A stretch of 64,000 nt of DNA. Origin: Prochlorococcus marinus XMU1412 (GTDB lineage: Bacteria; Cyanobacteriota; Cyanobacteriia; PCC-6307; Cyanobiaceae). The notes beneath the pieces were generated by a model that did not search any database, had not been told where the DNA came from, and saw nothing but the letters and a program-made list of their open reading frames with translations. Location: positions 412,145-476,144 of the forward strand of contig NZ_JAAORJ010000001.1 of NCBI RefSeq assembly GCF_017696315.1, read 5' to 3'. This document shows positions 28,859-38,138 of the stretch, in pieces. Position numbers and translations under genes: made by a program. Each line of letters begins with the position of its first letter. Position 1 is the stretch's first letter.

Positions 28859-29395
28859 TTATGCCCACCATGGATTTTCATTAGTTCTAAAGTCAGTTTC
28901 TGACCATTGTTTGACGAGTACAGCATCATCTTCAATATCGACATGAGCTAGAGCTAAAGATAAAGGAGCAGGCCCTCTAACTACCTTCCCATTAGTATCG
29001 TACTGACTGCCATGACAAGGACATATGAATTTATTAGCACCACTATCCCATGGGACAACGCAACCTAAATGAGTACAAATTGCATTTAAACCAAAATCTC
29101 CTATTTCCCCACCCTCATTAACTATTAAATAAGTTGGATCTCCCTTTAGACCTTGTACTAGACTTCTGTCTCCTGCTTGATGGGCAGCTAACCAACCTGT
29201 CTGAGTTATTGGATTTCCTAATTCATCTTTAGCAGAAGTTCCACCTCCCCCACCGCCTGCTCTTAAAGGCATGAAATAATTCGCTACAGGGTAAAGGGCT
29301 CCTAAAGCTACACCAGTTGCAGTACCAAATGTAAGAAGATTCATAAATTGCCTGCGACCCATTGAAGGGACATCATTGGAACTTAATTGAGTCAT
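28859..29395 (-). CDS. petC: Cytochrome b6f Rieske iron-sulfur protein
   Basis: A 178-residue Rieske subunit that oxidises plastoquinol. A twin-arginine motif (GRRQFMNLL, residues 13-21) precedes a hydrophobic anchor and a glycine-rich hinge ([10 protein letters not shown]). The [2Fe-2S] ligands are in CTHLGC (107-112) and CPCHGS (125-130). It heads the petC-petA pair; petA starts 4 bp after its stop. The Tat motif agrees with tatC lying about 400 bp away. Confidence 0.98.
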   Translation of the reverse strand: MTQLSSNDVPSMGRRQFMNLLTFGTATGVALGALYPVANYFMPLRAGGGGGGTSAKDELGNPITQTGWLAAHQAGDRSLVQGLKGDPTYLIVNEGGEIGDFGLNAICTHLGCVVPWDSGANKFICPCHGSQYDTNGKVVRGPAPLSLALAHVDIEDDAVLVKQWSETDFRTNENPWWA

Positions 29396-29518
29396 TCGCT
29401 ACTTGGTTCTGTTATTTATTAGTTATTATGGATCAGATTGTTCAATTTCTGTTGCAAATAGATAGGACTTTTAATAATTTAAAGTAAAAGTTTAGGAAGT
29501 CTTAATTAATTGATTTAA

Positions 29519-29836
29519 ATGAACCCATTACTAGTAGATGAAGTTATACATTATTTGATTCATCGCTGGGGGAAAAAATATGATTTTAGACTCTTTAGAA
29601 GAGGAAAATTTGTATATTTTCAGATGATGTGGGGATTCCTTGGACAGGAATCATTCCCTTTAAGTGAAGATGAATATAAAAAATCGATAGCTGATAAAAT
29701 CGAGATTTTAAATAGATGTGGATATTCAGAAGAAGTAAGGGAATGGCTAAAGAAAGTCAATGCTAAGCCAAGATTAGGTAGAGCTGTTAGCTTGCAATTG
29801 AATCTTAATGAGAAGATGAAAGAGTTTTTGATTTAA
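29519..29836 (+). CDS. DUF3067 family protein
   Basis: A 105-residue soluble protein of the cyanobacterial/plastid DUF3067 family. Visible family patterns are the N-terminal WGKKYDFRLFRRGKFVYFQMMW, FPLSEDEY and KPRLGRAVSLQL near the C-terminus. The function is not established to my knowledge. It is divergent from petC and overlaps the convergent tatC 3' end by 32 bp. Confidence 0.75.
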   Translation: MNPLLVDEVIHYLIHRWGKKYDFRLFRRGKFVYFQMMWGFLGQESFPLSEDEYKKSIADKIEILNRCGYSEEVREWLKKVNAKPRLGRAVSLQLNLNEKMKEFLI

Positions 29837-30563
29837 GATTTTCTGATAAGTAAGTTAATCCAGTACCCACAAAAAATAAAAAAACCATCGATATAGATAG
29901 CAATGACATAGTCAATGGGTCTGTTGAAGGGGTAATCACTGCAGATAATATTGCTGAGGAAATTACAACTATCTTCCAATTCGAAATCATTTTTTCTGTC
30001 GTGATTATTCCAAGAGAACCAAGAATAAATTGTAATACTGGCAATTGAAAAGCTATTGCAGTGCTCGACATTAATAAGAGAACAAAATCAAAATATCTTT
30101 CTATGGACCAAGTTGGTTCAACAATATCAGCACCAAAACTAATGAAGAAATTTATTGCTGCAGGGACTAATATCCACCATGAAAAAATTAATCCTAAAAA
30201 AAACAGAAGACCTGAACCAAAAACTGCGGGCAAGATAAGGCTTTTTTCTTGTTTTGTTAAACCAGGAGAAATGAATAATATTATTTGATAAAAAATATAA
30301 GGCATAGAAACTATCAATCCGCTGTAACCTGCAACTTTAATAGCGACAAATAAAAACTCTCCTGGAGCAAGTTGTAGTAAATGAATATCACCAGCTGGGA
30401 TTTCTAAAAAAGATATTAATGGCTTTATGATGAGAAAACTAAAGAATATTGAAATAAGTATTGAGTAAATTGAGTTTAGTATCCTTTGACGAAGCTCCTC
30501 CAAATGATCACTAAAAGTCATCGAATCTGATAATTTATTTTCACTTTGACCTGTACCTCTCAT
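29805..30563 (-). CDS. tatC: Sec-independent translocase subunit TatC
   Basis: The polytopic receptor that recognises twin-arginine signal peptides and starts folded-protein export into thylakoid lumen or periplasm. It is 252 residues with six spans. Family features are the N-terminal FSDHLEELRQRI, the FSWWILVPAAINFF segment and PVLQFILGSLGI. It lies near petC, whose product is a classic Tat substrate, and the window also has a Tat-like lipoprotein. The 3' end overlaps DUF3067 by 32 bp. Confidence 0.96.
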   Translation of the reverse strand: MRGTGQSENKLSDSMTFSDHLEELRQRILNSIYSILISIFFSFLIIKPLISFLEIPAGDIHLLQLAPGEFLFVAIKVAGYSGLIVSMPYIFYQIILFISPGLTKQEKSLILPAVFGSGLLFFLGLIFSWWILVPAAINFFISFGADIVEPTWSIERYFDFVLLLMSSTAIAFQLPVLQFILGSLGIITTEKMISNWKIVVISSAILSAVITPSTDPLTMSLLSISMVFLFFVGTGLTYLSENLKSKTLSSSH

Positions 30564-30642
30564 TATTATTTGATAAAGATTTTGTAAGAAAAAGGTTTAA
30601 AATTACTATTGTCAAAGTCCAATTTATTTTTGATAAACTTAA

Positions 30643-30903
30643 TTATTTGCTTAATTTAGGATTAGTGGGATCAGGTAATAAGAAAGGAGGGGCATCATTC
30701 AAAGATGATTCACCATAAGTTTCATATTCTCTATATCCACCCATTTTCCCATTTGTTTTCATTAGAGCGCTAACGAAGGCAAGTAGCAAGAAAACAGTAG
30801 GAGCTCCAATTATTAATGCAGCACCAAATAGATATCCAACAATAAATTCTGGAAAACTATGATTTCCTAAAAATTCATGAGTGCCCAAAAGAAAATCAAA
30901 CAT
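30643..30903 (-). CDS. Small membrane protein, unassigned
   Basis: An 86-residue protein that I do not recognise. It has a hydrophobic region from about residue 20 to 46 (FIVGYLFGAALIIGAPTVF) and a polar C-terminus with MGGYREYETYGESSL and a proline-rich end. Its position near tatC and the petCA genes suggests it may belong to photosynthetic membrane biogenesis, but that is inference. It precedes tatC on the same strand, 79 bp upstream of it. Confidence 0.7.
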   Translation of the reverse strand: MFDFLLGTHEFLGNHSFPEFIVGYLFGAALIIGAPTVFLLLAFVSALMKTNGKMGGYREYETYGESSLNDAPPFLLPDPTNPKLSK

Positions 30904-30932
30904 TTAGATTTAAAAATTTTTTTTATTATAAA

Positions 30933-32633
30933 CTAAATTACTGTTTTAAGATTTTTTTTAATGTAATCTTCTCCTCTTGTAGGATTTCCCCAAATAATTT
31001 CTCCATTTTTAAAGGAAACGCAACCAGGTCCTCCTTTTTTGATTTTTTGTAAATCTTTAATTTTTACTAAATTAATTGGTACTTTAATGTTTCTTTTTGC
31101 CTTACTAAATAAAGCAGCTAAATCTGCAGCTATTTGAAGATCCTGTTCAGATGCTGCTTGAGATGAAGACTTCAAAACTACATGGCTGCCTGGTGATTCC
31201 TGTGCGTGAAACCATAAATCGCCTTTTTTTGAAAACTTAAAGCTTATTAGCTCATTTTGCCTCATATTTCTCCCTACCTGAAGCTTCAATCCTGTGGGAG
31301 TGTCAACTTGAATTGGTGAAGATTGTATCTCATATGTACTTTTCTGATCTTCTCTTTGCTTCTTGATATTGATATTAAACTCGTTACAAATTTCTTCCAT
31401 AATTTCTTCTAGTAGTTTGATTCTCATAAAAAGTTTTTCATGATTTAAAGAAATTAAATTTTCTAGGAGAGTAGTGAATTCTTCTAATCTTTCAATATTT
31501 GTTTTGTAAATAATTAATCTTTCTTTTATCAATTCTCTAGATCTCTTAAGTTTTTTTGACTTTTTATATAATTTTTGACCTTTAATAATATCTCGTTTTG
31601 TAATTTCACTTGAAGTGAATATATTGTCAGCTTTTTCTTTAAATACCTCGTAGTTCTCTGATTTTGTAAGAAGATCATATTGAATATTTAAATTCTTTTT
31701 CTCAGTATTGGTCTGTTTAAAAATTATCCCTTCAATTTTCTTTTCCAATAATTCAAGTTTTTTTTGTTTCAGATAATAATCATAATAATTCTCTAAACTG
31801 GTGCATAAATCTATTTTATTCTCGCAATTAATTTCTTTATCAAAAAACCAAACACAATAAAAATCATTGTTAAATGGAGTAAACTTAAATTTATTGTTTT
31901 TAAACCTATTTATCCAAATCTTCCAATTTTTAAATATCTCCTTTAAGTCCGAATCGCTAATGAAATCGATATTTTTTTGCATTATTTGCGGATTGCCAGT
32001 TTTGCTAATAACCTCTAATTGTTTTGTGAGGATAGGGCTTACTCCTTGATAGGTATTTATTAAACAGTATTTCAAAGACTCAGGTACTATTGAAATTGAG
32101 TTTTTCCATGATTGAAAAGACTCATCTTCTCTAGGTTGTTTTTTGAGATTAACTGGAGGGCCAGAATAAGTTGATCCTGTTGAAATTGTTCTAAAGCTAG
32201 ATTGACTTGATTTAATTTGTTTACCAACAGCAATTATTTTTTGTTTATTATCCAAATAAAAAATATTGCTATGTTTTCCCATTAATTCAAAAATTAAATA
32301 CTTATTAATTTTATCTCCAGGTTTTTTCGCAAAACTAAATTTTATAACTCTCTCGAAATCATCTTGATCAATCGAAATTAAAGCCATATACTTTAATCCA
32401 TATCTTATTTGTTTAGAAAGTGTGCTTTCTCTCCCAATCTTTTCTGGCTTATTTATCTTTAGTATTCTAGGAGAGTCCCCATTCCATGAAACTTCTAACC
32501 ATGTTTGAGAATCAACTCCTCTGAAACATAATTGAATTGTATTAGGCTCTGGCTGTTGGGCAGTTTCAAACTTTGTAGGTAAGATATTCTTTGTCAAATA
32601 ATGCAAGACAGATCTAATAGATGTAATGTCCAT
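30933..32633 (-). CDS. RqcH/Rqc2-like NFACT RNA-binding protein
   Basis: A 566-residue NFACT-family protein, homologous to bacterial RqcH and eukaryotic Rqc2, which bind obstructed large ribosomal subunits and tRNA-Ala and can add C-terminal alanine tails. The NFACT-N domain starts MDITSIRSVLHYL. A lysine-rich coiled-coil centre follows (about 290-420), then the NFACT-R domain with TPTGLKLQVGRN and GDLWFHAQESPGSHVV. The acidic-arginine pair of NFACT-N reads E-R rather than the D-R of Bacillus RqcH. ATG 32633 is chosen; 32657 is an alternative. It diverges from gmk. Confidence 0.88.
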   Translation of the reverse strand: MDITSIRSVLHYLTKNILPTKFETAQQPEPNTIQLCFRGVDSQTWLEVSWNGDSPRILKINKPEKIGRESTLSKQIRYGLKYMALISIDQDDFERVIKFSFAKKPGDKINKYLIFELMGKHSNIFYLDNKQKIIAVGKQIKSSQSSFRTISTGSTYSGPPVNLKKQPREDESFQSWKNSISIVPESLKYCLINTYQGVSPILTKQLEVISKTGNPQIMQKNIDFISDSDLKEIFKNWKIWINRFKNNKFKFTPFNNDFYCVWFFDKEINCENKIDLCTSLENYYDYYLKQKKLELLEKKIEGIIFKQTNTEKKNLNIQYDLLTKSENYEVFKEKADNIFTSSEITKRDIIKGQKLYKKSKKLKRSRELIKERLIIYKTNIERLEEFTTLLENLISLNHEKLFMRIKLLEEIMEEICNEFNINIKKQREDQKSTYEIQSSPIQVDTPTGLKLQVGRNMRQNELISFKFSKKGDLWFHAQESPGSHVVLKSSSQAASEQDLQIAADLAALFSKAKRNIKVPINLVKIKDLQKIKKGGPGCVSFKNGEIIWGNPTRGEDYIKKNLKTVI

Positions 32634-32706
32634 TATCTGTGGAACACCTTTTTGCATTATTCCTTCTTAATTCACAAGATGTTTATTTTACTGTAAAAAA
32701 TTTAAT

Positions 32707-33261
32707 ATGAAAAATCAAAAAAAACTTATTATCCTTACTGGACCCAGCGGGGTAGGTAAAGGAACAGTTGTGAAAGAAATATTAGGTAAAGAAAAAAATT
32801 TTTGGCTTTCAATTTCTGCAACTACTAGAGAACCTAGAGAGGGAGAGAAGGACGGAGAAAATTACTACTTTTTAAATCAAGAAAAGTTTAAAGAAATGAT
32901 TGAACAAAACTTGTTTCTTGAATGGGCTCAATTCGCTGGAAACTACTATGGAACTCCTTTGTCTTCTGTTAATGAGAAAATAAAAAAGGGATTTACTGTA
33001 CTACTTGAAATTGAAGTAGAGGGTGCAAGGCAAATAAAAGATAAGTTTCCTAATTCACTGTCAATATTTTTACTTCCTCCGGATAAAAAAGAGTTAGAGA
33101 GAAGAATAAGAAACAGAGGTACAGAAAAAGAAGAGGCAATTAAAAAAAGACTCTCAAGGGCTAATTATGAGATTTCTGTAGCAAATCAATTTGATTTTGC
33201 ATTAACTAATCACAATGTTGATGAAACAGCAAAAAAAATAATCAAGTTAATAAAAACTTGA
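32707..33261 (+). CDS. gmk: Guanylate kinase
   Basis: Phosphorylates GMP to GDP with ATP. It has the P-loop GPSGVGKGT (residues 12-20), the GMP-binding SATTREPREGEKDGENYYF region, and the LLEIEVEGARQIK strand. The length of 184 residues is normal. Its stop codon lies inside a hairpin that also terminates the convergent psaF-psaJ transcript. Confidence 0.97.
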   Translation: MKNQKKLIILTGPSGVGKGTVVKEILGKEKNFWLSISATTREPREGEKDGENYYFLNQEKFKEMIEQNLFLEWAQFAGNYYGTPLSSVNEKIKKGFTVLLEIEVEGARQIKDKFPNSLSIFLLPPDKKELERRIRNRGTEKEEAIKKRLSRANYEISVANQFDFALTNHNVDETAKKIIKLIKT

Positions 33262-33275
33262 TTATTTTTTTCTTT
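33238..33275. terminator. Bidirectional intrinsic terminator between gmk and psaJ
   Basis: Perfect 11-bp inverted repeat, ATAATCAAGTT (33238-33248) and AACTTGATTAT (33255-33265), with a 6-base loop. A T-run follows on the plus strand (33265 onward) and an A-run precedes it (a T-run on the minus strand), so it can end both transcripts. The right arm includes the gmk stop codon. Confidence 0.8.
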
Positions 33276-33276
33276 A

Positions 33277-33411
33277 TCAGCTCATTGGATGGAATAATAA
33301 ATCTGGGAAAAATCTATTAAATTCAATAATTATTCCGGCTGTAAGGCTTAGCCAAATTGCTGCTACTACTGGGGCAGATCTGACAAATTTTGTGTTTAGA
33401 ATTTTGAACAT
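33277..33411 (-). CDS. psaJ: Photosystem I subunit IX (PsaJ)
   Basis: A 44-residue single-span thylakoid protein. It reads [14 protein letters not shown], then [20 protein letters not shown], then [10 protein letters not shown]. The N-terminal hydrophilic part, the span and the FPDLLF ending are the PsaJ pattern. It sits 28 bp after psaF on the same strand, the usual psaF-psaJ order. PsaJ stabilises PsaF in photosystem I. Confidence 0.95.
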   Translation of the reverse strand: MFKILNTKFVRSAPVVAAIWLSLTAGIIIEFNRFFPDLLFHPMS

Positions 33412-33439
33412 TTGTTTTATGAAAGTTTTTTAAAGATTT

Positions 33440-33994
33440 TTAGCGAGGACCATTAAGTGTAATATTTTTGTCTTTCTCTCTTAGATCTCCATTTCTACCT
33501 TGCTTATTAGCAAGCAGAGGCCATTGTGCCCCTTTCACAAGACATTTTCTGGCTAAGTCTAGGTCAATAATGATCTCAAGATCTGCTGGGTTCTTAGTCT
33601 TTTTTGATTCAATAAGATACTCTCTCCCTGACCAGCCTATAATTCCAGCAATATAAATGAACAGCACTCCCGGAATAAGTAGATCTCCTTCATGACCTCT
33701 ATTTAAAAGGGCTCCCCATGGCTCAAGAGGAGGTCCAATTATTAAATGTGGGAGGCCATCATCTCCGCATGATGCTTTTCCGTATCTTTCAAATCTTGCA
33801 ATGTCTTTTTGAGTAGTTGCAGAATTTGCTCTCTCAATGAATTTAGAATTTTCAGAGCATTTTGTGAGAGCTGAAGCAGTATATTCAGTGCTGGCTCTAT
33901 CTGCGTTTAAGGCAGGCCCATTGGCAGCTAGAGCAACTGGAGTAATTCCGAGGAACAGAAAAACTGAGGTTATTATTGAAAAAAAGAATTTCAT
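33440..33994 (-). CDS. psaF: Photosystem I subunit III (PsaF)
   Basis: The plastocyanin/cytochrome c6 docking-side subunit of photosystem I. A signal peptide ends near VALAANG, and the mature part has LTKCSENSKF and ARFERYGKASCGDDGLPHLI with two cysteines. A membrane span (about LLIPGVLFIYIAGIIGWSGREYL) and a basic C-terminus follow. I use the ATG at 33994 (184 residues); the longer frame would start at a TTG at 34003. Divergent from tsaD with 65-75 bp between. Confidence 0.97.
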   Translation of the reverse strand: MKFFFSIITSVFLFLGITPVALAANGPALNADRASTEYTASALTKCSENSKFIERANSATTQKDIARFERYGKASCGDDGLPHLIIGPPLEPWGALLNRGHEGDLLIPGVLFIYIAGIIGWSGREYLIESKKTKNPADLEIIIDLDLARKCLVKGAQWPLLANKQGRNGDLREKDKNITLNGPR

Positions 33995-34068
33995 AAGTTG
34001 CAATCTTTAATTCCTTATAGGGTGTTATGTAAGAAATTAATATTAAAATAGAACAAGTTGAATCAAAA

Positions 34069-35139
34069 ATGCATAAAGTTTTAGCTATTGAAACAAGTTG
34101 TGATGAGACATCTGTCTCAGTAGTTTCTAATATTGGCGATACTTTTAGAATACATTCAAATATAATTGCCTCTCAAATTCAAGATCATTCAAAATGGGGA
34201 GGAGTTGTTCCTGAACTGGCAGCTAGAAAGCATTTAGAGTCATTACCTTTTGTTTTAGATAAGGCTTTAGAAGAATCAAATATCAAAATTGAGGAAGTTG
34301 ATTATATTGCATCAACTGTAGCTCCTGGATTAGTTGGTTGTTTAAGAGTTGGCTCCATAACTGCAAGATCACTTTGCATGTTACATTCAAAACCATTTTT
34401 GGGAATTCATCATTTGGAGGGGCATTTATCTTCAATTCTCTTTTCAGAAAACTATCCAAAGAAATCCTTTCTTACATTACTTGTTAGCGGTGGGCATACT
34501 GAATTGATAAAGGTTGATGAAAGAAGGAGAATGCAAAGACTTGGGAAAAGTTTTGATGATGCTGCTGGAGAGGCATTTGATAAAGTTGGCAGATTATTAG
34601 GTCTTAGTTATCCAGGAGGACCAGCAATTGAAAAGATTGCTAAAAATGGGGACCCAATGAAATTTAATTTACCAAAATGCAGGATTTCTGATAAAAAAGG
34701 TGGATTCCTTAAATATGATTTCTCTTTTAGTGGTCTAAAAACTGCCGTATTAAGATTAGTTGAGAGAATAAATTTGGATGGGAAGACCGTTCCAATTCCT
34801 GATATTGCTGCAAGTTTTGAGAGAGTAGTGGCAGAGGTCTTGGTAGAGAGAACAATAAAATGTGCAGATGATCATAGTTTGGATAATGTTGTTGTGGTTG
34901 GGGGAGTGGCTGCTAACAATACATTAAGAAAAATGATGATTAGTGAAGCTCGTAAAAAATCCATTAAAGTTCATTTAGCTCCCCTTAATCTTTGTACAGA
35001 TAATGCTGCAATGATTGGAGCGGCGGCGTTGTTCAGGATCAAATTTAAGGATCATTTAAGTTCCCTTAAATTAGGTGTCGCAGGAAGACTATCAATTGAA
35101 CAAGCAAATACCCTGTATGAAGAAAATCCTCCTTTCTAA
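34069..35139 (+). CDS. tsaD: tRNA threonylcarbamoyladenosine synthase subunit TsaD
   Basis: Transfers the threonylcarbamoyl group to A37 of ANN-decoding tRNAs, together with TsaB and TsaE encoded elsewhere. It is an ASKHA-fold protein with VLAIETSCDETSVSVV at the N-terminus, the metal-binding HHLEGHLSS histidines, LLVSGGHTELI and GGVAANNTLR. The length of 356 residues is normal. A high-light-inducible gene starts 5 bp after it, suggesting co-transcription. Confidence 0.97.
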   Translation: MHKVLAIETSCDETSVSVVSNIGDTFRIHSNIIASQIQDHSKWGGVVPELAARKHLESLPFVLDKALEESNIKIEEVDYIASTVAPGLVGCLRVGSITARSLCMLHSKPFLGIHHLEGHLSSILFSENYPKKSFLTLLVSGGHTELIKVDERRRMQRLGKSFDDAAGEAFDKVGRLLGLSYPGGPAIEKIAKNGDPMKFNLPKCRISDKKGGFLKYDFSFSGLKTAVLRLVERINLDGKTVPIPDIAASFERVVAEVLVERTIKCADDHSLDNVVVVGGVAANNTLRKMMISEARKKSIKVHLAPLNLCTDNAAMIGAAALFRIKFKDHLSSLKLGVAGRLSIEQANTLYEENPPF

Positions 35140-35144
35140 CTTCA

Positions 35145-35321
35145 ATGAACAAACAACCTAAAATCGAGATTAAAGAAACAAAAAACTTCGTTGATAAAAA
35201 GGAACTAAATTTGTGGAAAAGAGGTTTCACCCCTCAAGCTGAAATATGGAATGGAAGGATGGCAACTGTTGGTATAGGAATTATTTTTATAATTATTGCT
35301 TTAATAAGCCAGTTATCTTAA
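35145..35321 (+). CDS. hli: High-light-inducible chlorophyll-binding protein (Hli/Scp)
   Basis: A 58-residue single-helix relative of light-harvesting proteins. The Hli signature FTPQAEIWNGRMA contains the chlorophyll-ligating ExxNGR pattern, followed by one membrane helix (TVGIGIIFIIIALISQL). Such proteins bind chlorophyll and carotenoid and protect photosystems during excess light. It lies 5 bp after tsaD, unlike the usual free-standing or clustered hli genes, and 163 bp before the antiporter gene. Numbering within the family cannot be assigned from here. Confidence 0.9.
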   Translation: MNKQPKIEIKETKNFVDKKELNLWKRGFTPQAEIWNGRMATVGIGIIFIIIALISQLS

Positions 35322-35484
35322 TAGAAATAAAAGTCATTTTCTTGAAAGTAGTTTTGAAAGATTTAATAAAAATTTCTCTTATTCAGCCGATGAATTAAAT
35401 TAAAAAGTATTGTATTTATTGGACTTGAGATAAGATTATTGATTTAATCAAAATAATAAATTTTTTTATTATTTATATTTTTAT

Positions 35485-36690
35485 ATGACGCCTGAAAGGC
35501 TTGGATTACTTTGGGGGATAACTGTATTTGCAGGTGCTTGCGCTCGATTATTTTCTTCTTTTACAGGATTCCCAAGTGTTGTTATTTTATTGCTTTCTGG
35601 ATTATTCATCGGAAGATCAGGATTAGGCCTTGTTGAGCCTTTAGATCTTGGGCAAGGGCTTGAAACTATCGTAGGGCTTTTAGTTTGTTTGGTTCTTTTT
35701 GAAGGGGGATTAAATTTAAAACTACCTGAGGGGAATATAAGAAATACTGTTTTGAAAATTTCATTAGTAAGACTTTTTATTTCATTATCTGTTGGAATTT
35801 TTATTGCTCATTGGCTGGCTGGCCTCTCATGGCAAGTCGCAGGAATATACAGTGCCATAGTTCTAGCTACTGGACCAACAGTTGTCTCTCCATTAGTGGA
35901 ACAAATAAAATTAGCTTCTCCACTCTCGGAAGTTTTAAAGGCTGAGGGGTTGTTGCTTGAACCAATTGGTGCGGTACTAGCATTACTGCTTTTAGAACTG
36001 ACCTTAGGTGACCTCCGTGGGATTAACGATGTATTTATAGCATTAATGCAAAGATTAGGGGGAGGAGTCTTTATCGGATTAAGCGCAGGATGGTTACTAT
36101 CAGAAATTTTAAAAAAAATAAAAACTGAAGCCTCATTTGGTATAGAGCTTCAAGTTACCCTTGGATTTATTTTCCTTGTGTATGGTATTTGCGAATATTT
36201 TTTACCAGAATCAGGCTTACCGGCTTCTGTCGCTGCAGGTTTTGTTGTAGGCAAAAGAGAAGTTGTAGACAAGGAGAGATTAGATAATTTAATAGGTGAA
36301 TTAGCTCAATTAGCAATAACAGTTCTTTTCCCTCTTTTGGCCGCTGACGTTTCTTGGGGTGAATTAAGTCCGCTTGGCTGGGGAGGAGTTGTTTGCGTTT
36401 TAATGTTGATGGTAATTGTTCGCCCAATCTCTATCTGGATAGCAACAACGGGGAGAGAATTGAACTTTAAAGAAAAAATATTTTTAGCCTGGTTAGCCCC
36501 AAGAGGTATTGTTACTGCAGCTGTAGCTTCTCTTTTTTCTATCAGATTAGAGCAGGCTGGTATCCTTGGGGCTGGCCGTCTCCAAGGTTTAGTTTTTCTT
36601 ACTATATTGATGACAGTAGGAATACAAGGACTTTCAGCAAAACCTTTGGCAAATAGACTTGAATTAGGCCAAAAAAATAATTCAGATTGA
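35485..36690 (+). CDS. Na+/H+ antiporter, CPA1/NhaP type
   Basis: A 401-residue membrane antiporter with about twelve spans. It has the CPA-type GPTVVSPLVEQIK and EGLLLEPIGAVLALL segments, where the acidic residues used in cation binding lie, and a late LAPRGIVTAAVASLF segment. It would exchange Na+ or K+ for H+ and help pH and salt balance in sea water. It converges with gltX without a gap (stop at 36690, next begins 36691). Confidence 0.92.
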   Translation: MTPERLGLLWGITVFAGACARLFSSFTGFPSVVILLLSGLFIGRSGLGLVEPLDLGQGLETIVGLLVCLVLFEGGLNLKLPEGNIRNTVLKISLVRLFISLSVGIFIAHWLAGLSWQVAGIYSAIVLATGPTVVSPLVEQIKLASPLSEVLKAEGLLLEPIGAVLALLLLELTLGDLRGINDVFIALMQRLGGGVFIGLSAGWLLSEILKKIKTEASFGIELQVTLGFIFLVYGICEYFLPESGLPASVAAGFVVGKREVVDKERLDNLIGELAQLAITVLFPLLAADVSWGELSPLGWGGVVCVLMLMVIVRPISIWIATTGRELNFKEKIFLAWLAPRGIVTAAVASLFSIRLEQAGILGAGRLQGLVFLTILMTVGIQGLSAKPLANRLELGQKNNSD

Positions 36691-38121
36691 TTAAAGACAT
36701 CTTGCAATTCGAGTTCTATCAGTTTTACTCTCTGCGAAAAGCTCCCAACTTTGAATTAAATCTGGCCCACTGAGAGATCCAAAAAAAGCTACTCTTAATG
36801 ATTTCATTAATATCCCTTTTTTAATATTATGATTTTTTGAGATTTCGTTTATTATTTCTTTGGCTTTCTCTTTATTTAGTTTTATAGTATTTTGTTCAAT
36901 TAAATAATTTAATATTAGTTTTAGAGATAATTTGCTATCTTTGTTTTTCAGAAAATCTTGACCTTCTTTTTGAATTGTAGGTATTAAGAAAAATGGTTTT
37001 GATTGATCAATTGAATCTTTTATAAGAGTCATAGAGTCTCTAATCAAAATTGCTAGTTTATAAGCCCATTCTTGAGATGGCGGCTCCCAACCATTATCAT
37101 CCCAGTATTTCTTCATGATCTCACTTAACTTTATTGATTCCATATTTTTTATATATTGAGCATTAATCCAGTTGAGTTTTTCCCAACTGAATTTGGCTCC
37201 AGCTTTATTTATTTCTGATAAGTCAAAAATTTCAGATATCTCATCAAGTGAAAGTATTTCTCTGTCAGTAGATTTTGGAGACCAACCTAAAAAGGCCATA
37301 TAGTTCGATAAGGCCTCAGGTAAATATCCCATTTCTCTGAATTCGTCGATTGACGTAACGCAATCTCTCTTAGATAATTTTTTCCCTTCGCTACTTAGTA
37401 TTAAGGGTGTATGCGAAAAAGTTGGCAAATTAAAATTTAATGCTTTATAGATCAATATTTGTTTTGCAGTGTTCGAGATATGGTCTTCACCCCTTACAAC
37501 ATGAGTGATATTCATGAAATTATCATCAACTACAACTGCAAGATTATATAAAGGATCTCCAATCTCATATCCTTTGGCCCTTCTTGACAAAACTAAATCA
37601 CCGCCCAAATCCTTCCCTTGCCATTTGATTTCACCTCTTATCTGATCTGCCCATTTAATTTCAATTTTTTCATCAATCTTAAACCTTATTACTGAAGTCC
37701 TTCCTCGGGATATGAATGTTTCTATTTCTTCTTTTGAAAGACTTCTGTGTCTATTATCATGCTTTGGAGGTAATCCTTTCTTTTTTTGTTCTTGTCTTAA
37801 TTCAGATATTTCATCTTCTGTTGTAAAGCACCTATATGCAGCTCCACATTCCAATAGCTTTTTTATATAACTTTTATGAATCGAAATTCGGTCACTTTGC
37901 TTTATAGGTTCTTCATCCCATTTAAGTCCAAGCCATTTCAAGCCCTCTAATATATTTTTTGTATATTCAGATTTAGATCGAAGAATATCTGTATCTTCTA
38001 TTCTGATGAGAAATTTTCCACCTATTTTTTGTGCATACAACCAGTTGAATAGTGCTGTTCGCGCTGTCCCAATATGAAATAAACCCGTTGGACTCGGTGC
38101 TAGTCTTAAACGTTTTTCCAA
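36691..38121 (-). CDS. gltX: Glutamyl-tRNA synthetase
   Basis: A class I synthetase that charges tRNA-Glu, and in cyanobacteria also tRNA-Gln for later amidation; Glu-tRNA also feeds tetrapyrrole synthesis. The HIGH-like motif is PSPTGLFHIGTA (HIGT 16-19) and the KMSKS-like motif is GKKLSKRD. The length of 476 residues is normal. tRNA-Asp lies 18 bp upstream on the same strand. Confidence 0.97.
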   Translation of the reverse strand: MEKRLRLAPSPTGLFHIGTARTALFNWLYAQKIGGKFLIRIEDTDILRSKSEYTKNILEGLKWLGLKWDEEPIKQSDRISIHKSYIKKLLECGAAYRCFTTEDEISELRQEQKKKGLPPKHDNRHRSLSKEEIETFISRGRTSVIRFKIDEKIEIKWADQIRGEIKWQGKDLGGDLVLSRRAKGYEIGDPLYNLAVVVDDNFMNITHVVRGEDHISNTAKQILIYKALNFNLPTFSHTPLILSSEGKKLSKRDCVTSIDEFREMGYLPEALSNYMAFLGWSPKSTDREILSLDEISEIFDLSEINKAGAKFSWEKLNWINAQYIKNMESIKLSEIMKKYWDDNGWEPPSQEWAYKLAILIRDSMTLIKDSIDQSKPFFLIPTIQKEGQDFLKNKDSKLSLKLILNYLIEQNTIKLNKEKAKEIINEISKNHNIKKGILMKSLRVAFFGSLSGPDLIQSWELFAESKTDRTRIARCL

Positions 38122-38138
38122 ATTTTTTTTAGAAAAAA

